This document shows, piece by piece, positions 43,367 to 50,883 of a stretch of DNA of 64,000 nt (the stretch's first letter is position 1; the number at the start of each line of letters is the position of its first letter). This DNA is from Granulicella mallensis MP5ACTX8 (lineage in GTDB: Bacteria > Acidobacteriota > Terriglobia > Terriglobales > Acidobacteriaceae): NCBI RefSeq assembly GCF_000178955.2, contig NC_016631.1:6173578-6237577 (forward strand), given 5' to 3'. The translations under genes and the position numbers were made by a program. The notes beneath the pieces were generated by a model. It searched no databases. It worked only from the letters and a program-made list of their open reading frames with translations, and was not told where the DNA came from.

Positions 43367-45172
43367 TTGCCAGAGATTCGTAATCCCAATCAGGGCGGTG
43401 GCGGAAGCCAGGACAACCGCTCGTTCATGGTTATGCTGCTTGTCATGTTTGGCGTAATCTTCGGCCTGCAGTATTGGCGCGCCAAGCACACACCGCCCCC
43501 GCCGGAGAAGTCCCCGGCCATTACCCAAAGCGCCACCCCGCAGTCTTCCGCGCCCGCAGCGGGCACTCCTACCGCAGCATCCAGCGCCTCTTCGGTGGCC
43601 ACCGTGCAGGGCACAGCCGAGAGCACGACCGTTGTCGAAAACGAGCTCTATCGCATCACGTTCTCCAATCGTGGCGCACAGGTTACTTCGTGGGTGTTGA
43701 AGGGTTTCAACGACACCACCGGCCACCCGCTTAATCTCGTGCTCGACGATGCGGCGAAGCAGTTTGGCTATCCTCTCTCTCTTTACACCTATGACGCCGG
43801 CCTGACGCAGCAGCTCAAGCAGGCGCTGTACGTGCCCTCCGCGACCGGCTCGCTGCAGGCTCCCGCAAGCCTCAGCTTCGACTACGCAGCCGGCAACGTC
43901 ACTGTGCACAAGACCTTCAGCTTCGGCGCCGACTACGTCATCCACGCCGATACCGTCGTTCTGCGTGACGGCGCACCGATCAGCGCTCTGCTCGCCTGGC
44001 CTGCCGCCCTGGGTGACATGGAAAATCAACTGGCCTATGGCTACGGCCAGATTGATACCAGCACCAACGGCAAGGACGAGCACCTCGACATCAAGCACAC
44101 CTCCGGTGGCGCGACGCTCAAGCAGCCGTTCGACTTTGCGGGTGTCAGCGATCAGTACTTCGCCGCGGTCTTTATGCCCGACCAGCCGCAGGACGCGATG
44201 CTGGTCACGCTGCACAACCAGATCGACGTGAACAAGATGTCGCGCATGCCGGGCTTCTCCAAGGGCACGGCGCAGGTGCCTGTTCTCGGTACGGCTGTCG
44301 GCAATGTGTCAGGCCATAACCAGACGCGTCTCTTCGTTGGGCCCAAGTCCATCAAGGTGCTCAAGAGCGTGCGCACCGCGAACAACAACACGCTGGAGAC
44401 GCTGCTGGACTTCGGCTTCTGGGGTCCGGTCGGCAAGGTGCTCTTCCTCGGCCTGCAGGCTGTCCACTCCGCGCTGCCGCATGCGCTGGATGCCGTCCAC
44501 GATTACTCGTGGGGCTGGGCGATCATCTTCTTCACCATCCTCATCAACCTGATCCTGCTTCCTCTGCGTGTGCAGGGTATGCGGTCGATGCTGAAGATGC
44601 AGCGCATTCAGCCGCAGATCGACGCGATCAAGGCGAAGTACAAGAACCCCAAGGCCACCGATCCGAAGATGGCCGAGATGAACGCCGAGATCATGAAGAC
44701 GCAGAAGGATAACGGCGTCAGCATGTTCGGCGGCTGTGTCCCCTCGCTGATTCAGTTGCCGCTGCTCTTCGCCTTCTTCACCATGATGACGCGCGTGGTC
44801 GAACTGCGGCAGTCGCACTGGTATTGGCTGCACGATCTCTCACTGGCCGACCCGCATCACATCCTTCCCATCCTGATGGTCATCACCTCGTTCCTGGCGC
44901 AGTACTACACGCCATCGCCGGGTGTTGATCCTCAGCAGCAGAAGATGATGGCCTTCATGATGCCGTTGTTCTCCGGCTACATGACGTGGCAATATGCCTC
45001 GGGCCTGGCGCTGTACTGGAACATCAGCAACATCGTCATGATCATTCAGCAGCAGGTGATGAACCGTACCTCACTCGGACGAGAGATGCGTGAGATCGCC
45101 GCGAAACGAGCCGCCCGCAAGACCGGGGCCGCGAAGGTTGGCGGTGCAAGGACCATCCAGGGCCGCCGCTAA
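43367..45172 (+). CDS. yidC: Membrane protein insertase YidC
   Basis: Inner-membrane insertase/foldase of 601 aa. A TTG start at 43367 follows AGGAA at good spacing and gives MPEIRNPNQGGGGSQDN; the first ATG in frame is 20 codons later, within the first membrane segment (about 21-36). A Gram-negative-type periplasmic P1 domain (about 80-355) precedes the core with five membrane segments, including LINLILLPLRVQGMRSMLKM and a cytosolic helical hairpin (IQPQIDAIKAKYKNPKATD). The C-terminus is basic. It is divergent from mnmE and followed by jag. Confidence 0.96.
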   Translation: MPEIRNPNQGGGGSQDNRSFMVMLLVMFGVIFGLQYWRAKHTPPPPEKSPAITQSATPQSSAPAAGTPTAASSASSVATVQGTAESTTVVENELYRITFSNRGAQVTSWVLKGFNDTTGHPLNLVLDDAAKQFGYPLSLYTYDAGLTQQLKQALYVPSATGSLQAPASLSFDYAAGNVTVHKTFSFGADYVIHADTVVLRDGAPISALLAWPAALGDMENQLAYGYGQIDTSTNGKDEHLDIKHTSGGATLKQPFDFAGVSDQYFAAVFMPDQPQDAMLVTLHNQIDVNKMSRMPGFSKGTAQVPVLGTAVGNVSGHNQTRLFVGPKSIKVLKSVRTANNNTLETLLDFGFWGPVGKVLFLGLQAVHSALPHALDAVHDYSWGWAIIFFTILINLILLPLRVQGMRSMLKMQRIQPQIDAIKAKYKNPKATDPKMAEMNAEIMKTQKDNGVSMFGGCVPSLIQLPLLFAFFTMMTRVVELRQSHWYWLHDLSLADPHHILPILMVITSFLAQYYTPSPGVDPQQQKMMAFMMPLFSGYMTWQYASGLALYWNISNIVMIIQQQVMNRTSLGREMREIAAKRAARKTGAAKVGGARTIQGRR

Positions 45173-45199
45173 CCTTTAGATAGAAAACCACGAATAGAT

Positions 45200-45247
45200 A
45201 AAGGCCTCATCCTGACGACAATTCATCGTCGTCAAGATGAGGCCTTT
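45200..45247 (+). terminator. Terminator downstream of yidC
   Basis: Stem AAAGGCCTCATC (45200-45211) with GATGAGGCCTTT (45236-45247). It encloses a further GACGAC/GTCGTC pair, and TGTTTTGG follows. It lies 28 bp after the yidC stop. Confidence 0.85.
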
Positions 45248-45390
45248 GTTTTGGTTTCTTTCCGTTTGTTTGGTAATGAAGGAAGGGAAAGAAAGTTTTG
45301 AGATGCCAAAATGCAATTTTGGGACAGCATGAGTGCTGAACAAGCCCTGTTTCGTTAAGGGTACGGGTTTACCCAGGCCGCAATTGCGTT

Positions 45391-45435
45391 AAAGCAAATC
45401 TCCTGCAGGTGTATAGCGAAATTACGACACTTATG
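45391..45435. repeat. Second copy of the CCTGyAGGTGTAT repeat
   Basis: CTGCAGGTGTATAGCGAAAT and onward to CGACACTTATG matches about 23 of 30 positions of the reverse complement of 38231-38262. It is a fragment of the element at 38163-38274. Confidence 0.6.
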
Positions 45436-45586
45436 CTTCCCTCGGGTAGAAGGTTTGTCTCGCAGTTCATAACGGCTACTGCAATTTGTGATGCGATGCG
45501 CAATACGATATCGTGAGCAAGATGTAGCTTGCTATCGCGCTGTTCGGTGAGGCATCCTTTTCAAGGATTGAAGGACGAAGAAACAG

Positions 45587-46168
45587 ATGGAAGATTTGCA
45601 GCAGGCAGCCGAGAAAGTCGCCTCTCTTATGCGGTTATTAACCACCACCGGCGGTCTTCGCCTGAAGTTTCGCATCACTGCAGGTGCGGGCGCAGCGGAC
45701 CCTGATGGACTGGAACGCCGCGATATTTACATTGAGTGCAAAGGTCCAGACTCCGATCTGCTCACCGAACGAGATGGAGAACTCCTGCGTTCGCTGGAGC
45801 ACATCGCCGCGAAGATTCTGCAGCTCGAACCGGAAGACCATGACCGCATCTCGTTTGACGCCGACGGCTTCAAGGCGGAACGTGCGCAGAATCTGCGCGA
45901 GATTGCCGAGCGTGCGATCGACCAGGTGGAAGATACAGACGAGCCGTACAAGTTCGGCCCGATGAGTTCGCGCGAACGCCGCATGCTGCATCTGTTCCTG
46001 CGCGACTCCGGTCTGCAGACGGCCAGCAGCGGTGAAGGGCCACGGCGCTTCGTCGTACTCTATCCCGAAGGCTACCGCATCCCGCAGGAGCGTCCCAGCT
46101 CTGGCCATGATCGCGGCAGAGGACCATCCCGCGGTCCCCGGCGCGACAGTGGCCGCAGCCGATATTAA
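45587..46168 (+). CDS. jag: Jag/KhpB-type R3H RNA-binding protein
   Basis: A 193-aa RNA-binding protein. A KH-II-like domain (about 20-100: FRITAGAGAADPDGLERRDIYIEC, broken here by a loop, then AAKILQLEPEDHDRISFDADGF) is followed by an R3H domain (about 100-165) with the Arg-x3-His core region MSSRERRMLHLFL. A basic, Gly/Arg-rich tail follows (GRGPSRGPRRDSGRSRY). The N-terminal Jag domain of longer relatives is missing. Placement after yidC is the usual order. The ATG follows GGACGAAGAAACAG. An RNA-regulatory role is inferred from the family. Confidence 0.88.
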   Translation: MEDLQQAAEKVASLMRLLTTTGGLRLKFRITAGAGAADPDGLERRDIYIECKGPDSDLLTERDGELLRSLEHIAAKILQLEPEDHDRISFDADGFKAERAQNLREIAERAIDQVEDTDEPYKFGPMSSRERRMLHLFLRDSGLQTASSGEGPRRFVVLYPEGYRIPQERPSSGHDRGRGPSRGPRRDSGRSRY

Positions 46169-46274
46169 TCGATTGGCAGATTGCGCATTGAAGCGGGTGC
46201 TAATAAAAGCCCACACCGGCACGCGGCTTTAGCCGCTGAGGTCAGGCGCGCAGCGCCACGCTTTCCAGTAATCA

Positions 46275-46318
46275 CAAAAGGCCCGAACTATCGTGATATC
46301 GATAGCTCGGGCCTTTTG
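46275..46318. terminator. Bidirectional terminator between jag and the MDR gene
   Basis: CAAAAGGCCCGAACTATCG (46275-46293) pairs with 46300-46318 (18 of 19) around a 6-nt loop. T-run and A-run flanks make it active on both strands for the convergent genes. Confidence 0.85.
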
Positions 46319-46345
46319 TTTGGCACTCGATCCTGAGAGGGCCAG

Positions 46346-47254
46346 CTACGCCAGCAGCACAATCTTCCCTACGCCGCCCTTTTCCGCCGCCGCATGAGCC
46401 TCGGACGCATCGGACAACGGAAGCATGCGGTCGATGGGCAGGGCCAGCTTGCCATCGCGAATCGCCTCTGCATAGTGCACGATCACCTTTGCATCCGCAT
46501 GCGATCCAAAGGCATTGACCTCGACCGTCGGGTGCAGCGCGGCGTTGCCGACGGGCCCGACGATGCTGCCAAACGCACCCCCCGGTTTGACCTTGGCAAT
46601 GAGCTTCTCTGCCAGGGCACCGCCGATGGTGTCTGCCACAGCGTCCACCATGCCAAGCTTGGCCAGCTCGTCTTTATCGCTGACGTCGATGGCTGCCGTC
46701 GCGCCCAGCGCAAGCGCTTCTTCGATCTGCTTTTTGCGCACACCCGCGATGACCTTCGCCCCCAGCTCCAACGCGCAGAACAGGGCCATGCGGCCTACGC
46801 TGCCCAGGGCTCCGGTCAGCAGCACGGTCTGTCCTGCCTGGAGCTTCGCCGCAGTACGGATCAACTGATCGGCGGTGGTTGCAACCACCGAGAGCGCTCC
46901 TGCGGTCGTTGTCTCGACACCCTCGGGAACCTTCGCCAGCTCTTCAGCCTTTACGACACAGAGCTCGGCATAGCACGCACCGGTGCGCCCAAAGACGCGA
47001 TCTCCCACGGCGAAGCCCGTAACGCCCTCACCGAGTTCGCGCACGACTCCTGCAAAGTCATAGCCGAGCACGGTGGGGAACTGCACGGGCATGAACTCTT
47101 TCATTGCGCCGGAGCGTATCTTCCAGTCGATCGGGTTGAGCCCCGCCGCCGCAACACGAACCAGCACCTCACCCTTCCCGGCCTGCGGATCGGGAAAGTC
47201 CTCATACTTCAGCTTGGATGGTCCACCATACTCGTGCAGTACAACTGCCTTCAT
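46346..47254 (-). CDS. Zinc-less MDR-family oxidoreductase (quinone-oxidoreductase-like)
   Basis: NADP-dependent medium-chain dehydrogenase/reductase of 302 aa. The N-terminal GroES-like domain (MKAVVLHEYGGPSKLKYEDF, AAAGLNPIDWKIRSG, GYDFAGVV) is followed by the Rossmann domain with TGALGSVGRMALFCALELGA (about 141-160). Structural and catalytic zinc-binding Cys residues are absent, placing it in the quinone-oxidoreductase-like group. Substrate unknown. It is a lone gene; a terminator shared with jag follows. Confidence 0.88.
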   Translation of the reverse strand: MKAVVLHEYGGPSKLKYEDFPDPQAGKGEVLVRVAAAGLNPIDWKIRSGAMKEFMPVQFPTVLGYDFAGVVRELGEGVTGFAVGDRVFGRTGACYAELCVVKAEELAKVPEGVETTTAGALSVVATTADQLIRTAAKLQAGQTVLLTGALGSVGRMALFCALELGAKVIAGVRKKQIEEALALGATAAIDVSDKDELAKLGMVDAVADTIGGALAEKLIAKVKPGGAFGSIVGPVGNAALHPTVEVNAFGSHADAKVIVHYAEAIRDGKLALPIDRMLPLSDASEAHAAAEKGGVGKIVLLA

Positions 47255-47323
47255 CGCAGCACCTCTGCGGAATGAGATGCAGATGGCTTAAGCCGGGACG
47301 CATTCAGACCTTTGAATTCTCTT

Positions 47324-47740
47324 TTATGGTTTGCGCGCGTTTAGATGGCCGAGCAGAGCGTATTTCAGCAGTGCTTTATCTCGCGTAACGAGCGTCAGTC
47401 CATGCTCACGCGCCGTCGCAACGAGCATCCGGTCAGCCGGGTCGCGGTGGATGTCTCCGGGGAGGCGAGTGGACTCGATCAAAATCTGGGTCGTAAGCGG
47501 GAGGAGCTGAAGCCCACCATCCCGGGTGGCGTCAGAGAGAAAGCGCTCCAGGGACATGCTGAGTTCTATATGGCCATCGGCGGTAAGCCGCGCGATCTCC
47601 CACATGGAGACAGCAGAGATGTAAGCGCGTCCGAGCCGTTGCCACTTCTCCACCTCCGGAAAGAAACCCGTGGAGACTTCGCTCGTAGCCCGCTGCTGTA
47701 CCCAGAGCCAGACATGCGTGTCCAATAGATAGCCGGTCAC
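47324..47740 (-). CDS. PIN-domain toxin, VapC type
   Basis: A 138-aa predicted ribonuclease toxin. PIN-domain acidic residues are all present: LLDTHVWLW (Asp7), SAVSMWEIA (Glu), HRDPADRMLVATA (Asp) and LVTRDKALL (Asp). Its ATG overlaps the antitoxin stop as ATGA, so translation is coupled. VapC toxins usually cleave initiator or elongator tRNA or rRNA (family knowledge); the target here is unknown. Confidence 0.92.
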   Translation of the reverse strand: MTGYLLDTHVWLWVQQRATSEVSTGFFPEVEKWQRLGRAYISAVSMWEIARLTADGHIELSMSLERFLSDATRDGGLQLLPLTTQILIESTRLPGDIHRDPADRMLVATAREHGLTLVTRDKALLKYALLGHLNARKP

Positions 47741-48045
47741 TTGCGTTTCTTCCCTTTGTCCTTGCTCTCTTTATGGACGCGATTCCACTTCTCCGCCGGG
47801 TCGGGCCAGTCGAGTGGCGTCATGATGTCGCCAAGAATCTTGATGTTTGGCGAACGGCCAACAATGGAGACAAAAGGCTTCTCTTCTTCCATGGGAGGAA
47901 TGACGGAAGCCACAGGCTTGCCCCGCTTAGTGATGATCAACGTCAGCTTCTTTTCGTTGACATCGTCCATCAGTTGCAGGCACTTGGCTTTAAATTCACC
48001 GGCAGCAATAGTGAGGACCTTCGGATTGGCAGCAGTCGCTTTCAT
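47737..48045 (-). CDS. Phd/YefM-type antitoxin
   Basis: A 102-aa antitoxin from the ATG at 48045; an in-frame ATG at 48051 adds two residues. The N-terminal Phd/YefM fold (about 8-50) has KVLTIAAGEFKAKCLQLMDD and LIITKRGKPVASVIPP. The C-terminal half (about 55-102) is longer than in minimal family members and ends in a Lys-rich tail, and should contact the PIN toxin. The start codon sits in a palindromic operator, as expected for an autoregulated pair. Confidence 0.9.
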   Translation of the reverse strand: MKATAANPKVLTIAAGEFKAKCLQLMDDVNEKKLTLIITKRGKPVASVIPPMEEEKPFVSIVGRSPNIKILGDIMTPLDWPDPAEKWNRVHKESKDKGKKRK

Positions 48046-48070
48046 GACCATAGTCTATGACCATGGTCAT
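48044..48070. promoter_or_regulatory. Palindromic operator of the toxin-antitoxin operon
   Basis: A perfect 14-bp palindrome ATGACCATGGTCAT (48057-48070) lies just upstream of the antitoxin start. A third half-site ATGACCAT (48044-48051) lies 13 bp from the first, overlapping the start codon. This arrangement fits autorepression by the antitoxin or the toxin-antitoxin complex. Confidence 0.7.
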
Positions 48071-48108
48071 CACTTCCGCAATCTTTATCTCGCCAACCTC
48101 ATACGGTT

Positions 48109-48170
48109 GTCATCTCGACCGGAGCATGATGGCTTTATCGTCATGCGGAGTGGAGAGATCCCTGTATTTG
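48109..48170. repeat. Copy of the GTCATCTCGACCG dispersed repeat
   Basis: GTCATCTCGACCGGAGCATG, then ATGGCTTTATCGTCATGCGG and AGTGGAGAGATCCCTGTATT. It is related to the degenerate copy at 22597-22680 and lies between the antitoxin gene and the SRPBCC gene. Confidence 0.6.
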
Positions 48171-48197
48171 CTCTCCGAAGCTTCACGGACCTGTGTC

Positions 48198-48680
48198 CTA
48201 GGGTAGAAAGTCCCTCCAAATCGATTCCGGTGCTTCCGCTACTTGGCGGATGGTTTCGTTGCGTTGCACCAAAAAGTCTGTGAGATAGCGACGCAGGACA
48301 AGCGTCTCAGCCAGCCAGCCGAGCGGGCCAAGAGGTGCGGCAAAATAGAGCTTATCGCGCATCAGTGTTCGCTCTTCGTTTGTTGATTCGAAGAAATGAT
48401 CATGCTCGAAGCTGCGAAACACACCTCTCACCATTACGTCCTGAAAGTAATGCGGGCAGTCATACTTTGTTATCTGTGTCTCGTGTGCGAGCATGAAACC
48501 GAAGTGCCTGCCACGCCACGTTACTGTTTCGCCCAGGCCGATCAAGCCATGCGTAACTCCAGCAACCGCACGTTCACGTGTTTGCTCCGTGCTCGACAGA
48601 TGCAGATCGATACTGAGGGACAAAAGAAAGCAGCGCTCCGGAGGCGCTGCAATTCTTGTTTCGATCTGAATGACCTGCAT
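48198..48680 (-). CDS. SRPBCC-superfamily protein
   Basis: A 160-aa protein with the START/SRPBCC helix-grip layout: the opening strand (MQVIQIETRIAAPPERCFLL), a middle beta segment with GETVTWRGRHFGF and HYFQDVMVRGVFRSFEHDHFF, and a long C-terminal helix (LRRYLTDFLVQRNETIRQVA). Such proteins bind hydrophobic ligands; ligand unknown. It begins three bases after the thrS stop codon, so the two are translated from one message. The last residues lack a transmembrane segment. Confidence 0.85.
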   Translation of the reverse strand: MQVIQIETRIAAPPERCFLLSLSIDLHLSSTEQTRERAVAGVTHGLIGLGETVTWRGRHFGFMLAHETQITKYDCPHYFQDVMVRGVFRSFEHDHFFESTNEERTLMRDKLYFAAPLGPLGWLAETLVLRRYLTDFLVQRNETIRQVAEAPESIWRDFLP

Positions 48681-48683
48681 CGA

Positions 48684-50726
48684 CTACAACTCCATCGCGT
48701 GCCCATCGACCAGCTTCTTTGCCCGTGCGATGAACTCATCGACGGTCACGCTGCCCTCATCTCCCTTGGCGCGCACACGCACGCTGACGGAATCCGATGC
48801 CGCTTCCTTGTCGCCGAGCACCAGGATGAATGGAAATTTCTGCAGACCGAAGTCGCGGATCTTCGCATTCATCTTGCCGTTGCCGCCATCGAGTTCCACG
48901 CGCAGTCCTGCTGCTTCGAGGCGTGCTTTCACGCTCTCGGCATAGGCCAGGTGCTTCTCGTTCGAGATCGGCACCAGCCCTACCTGCACCGGTGCGAGCC
49001 ACATCGGGAACGCGCCGGCATAGTGCTCGATGAGCACGCCGAAGAAGCGCTCCACCGAGCCGAACAGCGCGCGATGCACCATCACCGGCCGATGCCGCTC
49101 GCCGTCTTCGCCGATGTACTCCAGCTCAAACCGGGCCGGGAGGTTGAAGTCGAACTGCACCGTGGATAACTGCCATAACCGGCCCAGCACGTCGACCAGT
49201 TTGACATCGATCTTCGGCCCATAGAACGCTGCCTCGCCGGGTATCTCGACGAAGGGAATGTTTTTACGTCCCAGCGCGGTCTTCAGCGAATTGATCGCCG
49301 TCGCCCAGTGGTCGGCTGAGCCCGTGTAGTCCTGCGGCTTCTTTGGGTCCCAGGTGGAGAGCTCGACTTTGAAGTCCGCAAAGCCAAACGTGGTCAGCAC
49401 GCTCTGCGCGAACTCGATGCAGGCTACGACCTCGTCTTCAATCTGGTCGGGAGTGCAGAAGATGTGAGCGTCGTCCTGCGTAAAGCCGCGCACGCGCAAC
49501 AGGCCGTGCATCGTGCCGCTGCGTTCATAGCGGTACACGTTGCCCAGCTCGGCGTAGCGCACCGGCAGGTCGCGATAGCTCTTCGGCGAGTTCTTGTAGA
49601 TCAGGATGTGGCCGGGGCAGTTCATCGGCTTCAGCCGGTACTCCGCGTCGTCCAGCTCCATCGGCGGATACATGTTGTCCGAGTAGTAGCCCTCATGACC
49701 GCTGATCTTCCAGAGCTCGCGGCGCATGATGTGCGGCGTGACCACGAGGTTGTACCCACGGCGCACGCACTCCGCGCGCATCCAGTCTTCCATCGTCTTG
49801 CGGATCAGGCCGCCCTTCGGATGCCAGAAGATCAGGCCCGCGCCCGCGACCTCTTGAATGGAGAACAGGTCGAGCTGCTTGCCCAGCACGCGATGGTCGC
49901 GCGCCTTGATCTCTTCGAGATGCTTGAAGTGAGCGTCGAGGTCTTTCTGGTTGAAGAACGCCGTGCCGTAGATGCGCTGCAACTGCTGGTTCTTCTCATC
50001 GCCCAGCCAGTACGCGCCCGCAATCGACATCACCTTGAACGCTTTCACACGGCTCGTCGAAGGCACATGCGGTCCACGGCAGAAGTCGGTGAAGTTGCCG
50101 TTCTTGTAGAGCGAGATCTCATCGCCGGGCTTGGTGAAGCGCTCGATGAAATGGACCTTCATGAACTCGCCCTGCGCCGCATAGTCGGTCAGGCCTTTTT
50201 CACGCGGCTCTTCGACGCGCACGAACTTCTCGTCGCGCGCGACAACCTCCGCCATCTTCTGCTCGATGCTCGCGAGATCAGCCTCGGTGAACGGCACCTC
50301 GCGATAGACGTCGTAGAAGAAGCCGTTGTCGGTGGCCGGTCCGTGGCCGAGCTTGGTCTCGGGAAACAGCTCGAGGATGGCGGTCGCCATCACGTGTGCC
50401 GCCGAGTGCCGTACCACGCGCAAAGTGGCGGGATCTGTCTCTTTCAGCAGCTCCAGCGCAACGTCTTCGGTCAGCGGTGTAGTCAGGTCGACGAGCCGTT
50501 CGGCCTGCGCTGCGCCACCATACATGGCCTCTTCGCTTTGAGTCTCCGTTGCAGCGGTCGTCTCCGTTTCAGTAGTCGCACCGTCGGTGGTGGGTTGGAG
50601 AGAACGCACGCGCGCCACAACGACGGCCGCAGCCAGTCGAGGAGAGATGCTATTGGCGATGTCGAGCGGCGAAGTGCCTTTTGCTACTTCGCGTACAGAG
50701 CCGTCAGGAAGCTGGATTTTGATCAT
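48684..50726 (-). CDS. thrS: Threonyl-tRNA synthetase
   Basis: Class II synthetase of 680 aa. The N-terminal TGS domain (MIKIQLPDGSVREVAKGTSP) is followed by the editing domain (HSAAHVMATAILELFPETKL with the zinc-type His pair, and GPHVPSTSRVKAF), the catalytic core (motif 2 region RYERSGTMHGLLRVRGFTQDD, motif 3 HRALFGSVERFFGVLIEHY) and the anticodon-binding domain (about 580-680). ATG 50726 matches family starts; a GTG at 50735 is possible. Oddity: a Thr/Glu/Ala-rich insert of ~30 residues (about 45-75) lies at the end of the TGS domain. It is followed by the SRPBCC gene. Confidence 0.97.
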   Translation of the reverse strand: MIKIQLPDGSVREVAKGTSPLDIANSISPRLAAAVVVARVRSLQPTTDGATTETETTAATETQSEEAMYGGAAQAERLVDLTTPLTEDVALELLKETDPATLRVVRHSAAHVMATAILELFPETKLGHGPATDNGFFYDVYREVPFTEADLASIEQKMAEVVARDEKFVRVEEPREKGLTDYAAQGEFMKVHFIERFTKPGDEISLYKNGNFTDFCRGPHVPSTSRVKAFKVMSIAGAYWLGDEKNQQLQRIYGTAFFNQKDLDAHFKHLEEIKARDHRVLGKQLDLFSIQEVAGAGLIFWHPKGGLIRKTMEDWMRAECVRRGYNLVVTPHIMRRELWKISGHEGYYSDNMYPPMELDDAEYRLKPMNCPGHILIYKNSPKSYRDLPVRYAELGNVYRYERSGTMHGLLRVRGFTQDDAHIFCTPDQIEDEVVACIEFAQSVLTTFGFADFKVELSTWDPKKPQDYTGSADHWATAINSLKTALGRKNIPFVEIPGEAAFYGPKIDVKLVDVLGRLWQLSTVQFDFNLPARFELEYIGEDGERHRPVMVHRALFGSVERFFGVLIEHYAGAFPMWLAPVQVGLVPISNEKHLAYAESVKARLEAAGLRVELDGGNGKMNAKIRDFGLQKFPFILVLGDKEAASDSVSVRVRAKGDEGSVTVDEFIARAKKLVDGHAMEL

Positions 50727-50815
50727 GTCACTCACAATGATTCAAGGATAGAGCAACATGTGGTCGCAATGTTGAGAGAACTCAACCTGCAGTTCTTTGG
50801 TGCCGGTACAAAAGG

Positions 50816-50865
50816 CGATGCCCCATCCCGCCGCGCCAGGAGAGCGCGTCGAGGATGGGGCATCG
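50816..50865 (-). terminator. Terminator of the third TonB receptor gene
   Basis: Perfect 13-bp stem CGATGCCCCATCC (50816-50828) with 50853-50865 and a 24-nt loop. It lies 19 bp after the receptor stop on the minus strand. Confidence 0.8.
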
Positions 50866-50883
50866 TTTTCGTTGTGGGTCTGG

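Larger units (their letters stand above)
45173..45586. other. yidC-jag gap: terminator and repeat remnants
   Basis: This 414-bp gap holds the yidC terminator (45200-45247). It also holds a TGTTTCGTTAAGGG boundary motif (about 45349-45362) shared with the elements at 55026 and 57416, and a copy of the 38163 element (45391-45435). I see no coding frame. The terminator suggests jag has its own promoter. Confidence 0.6.
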
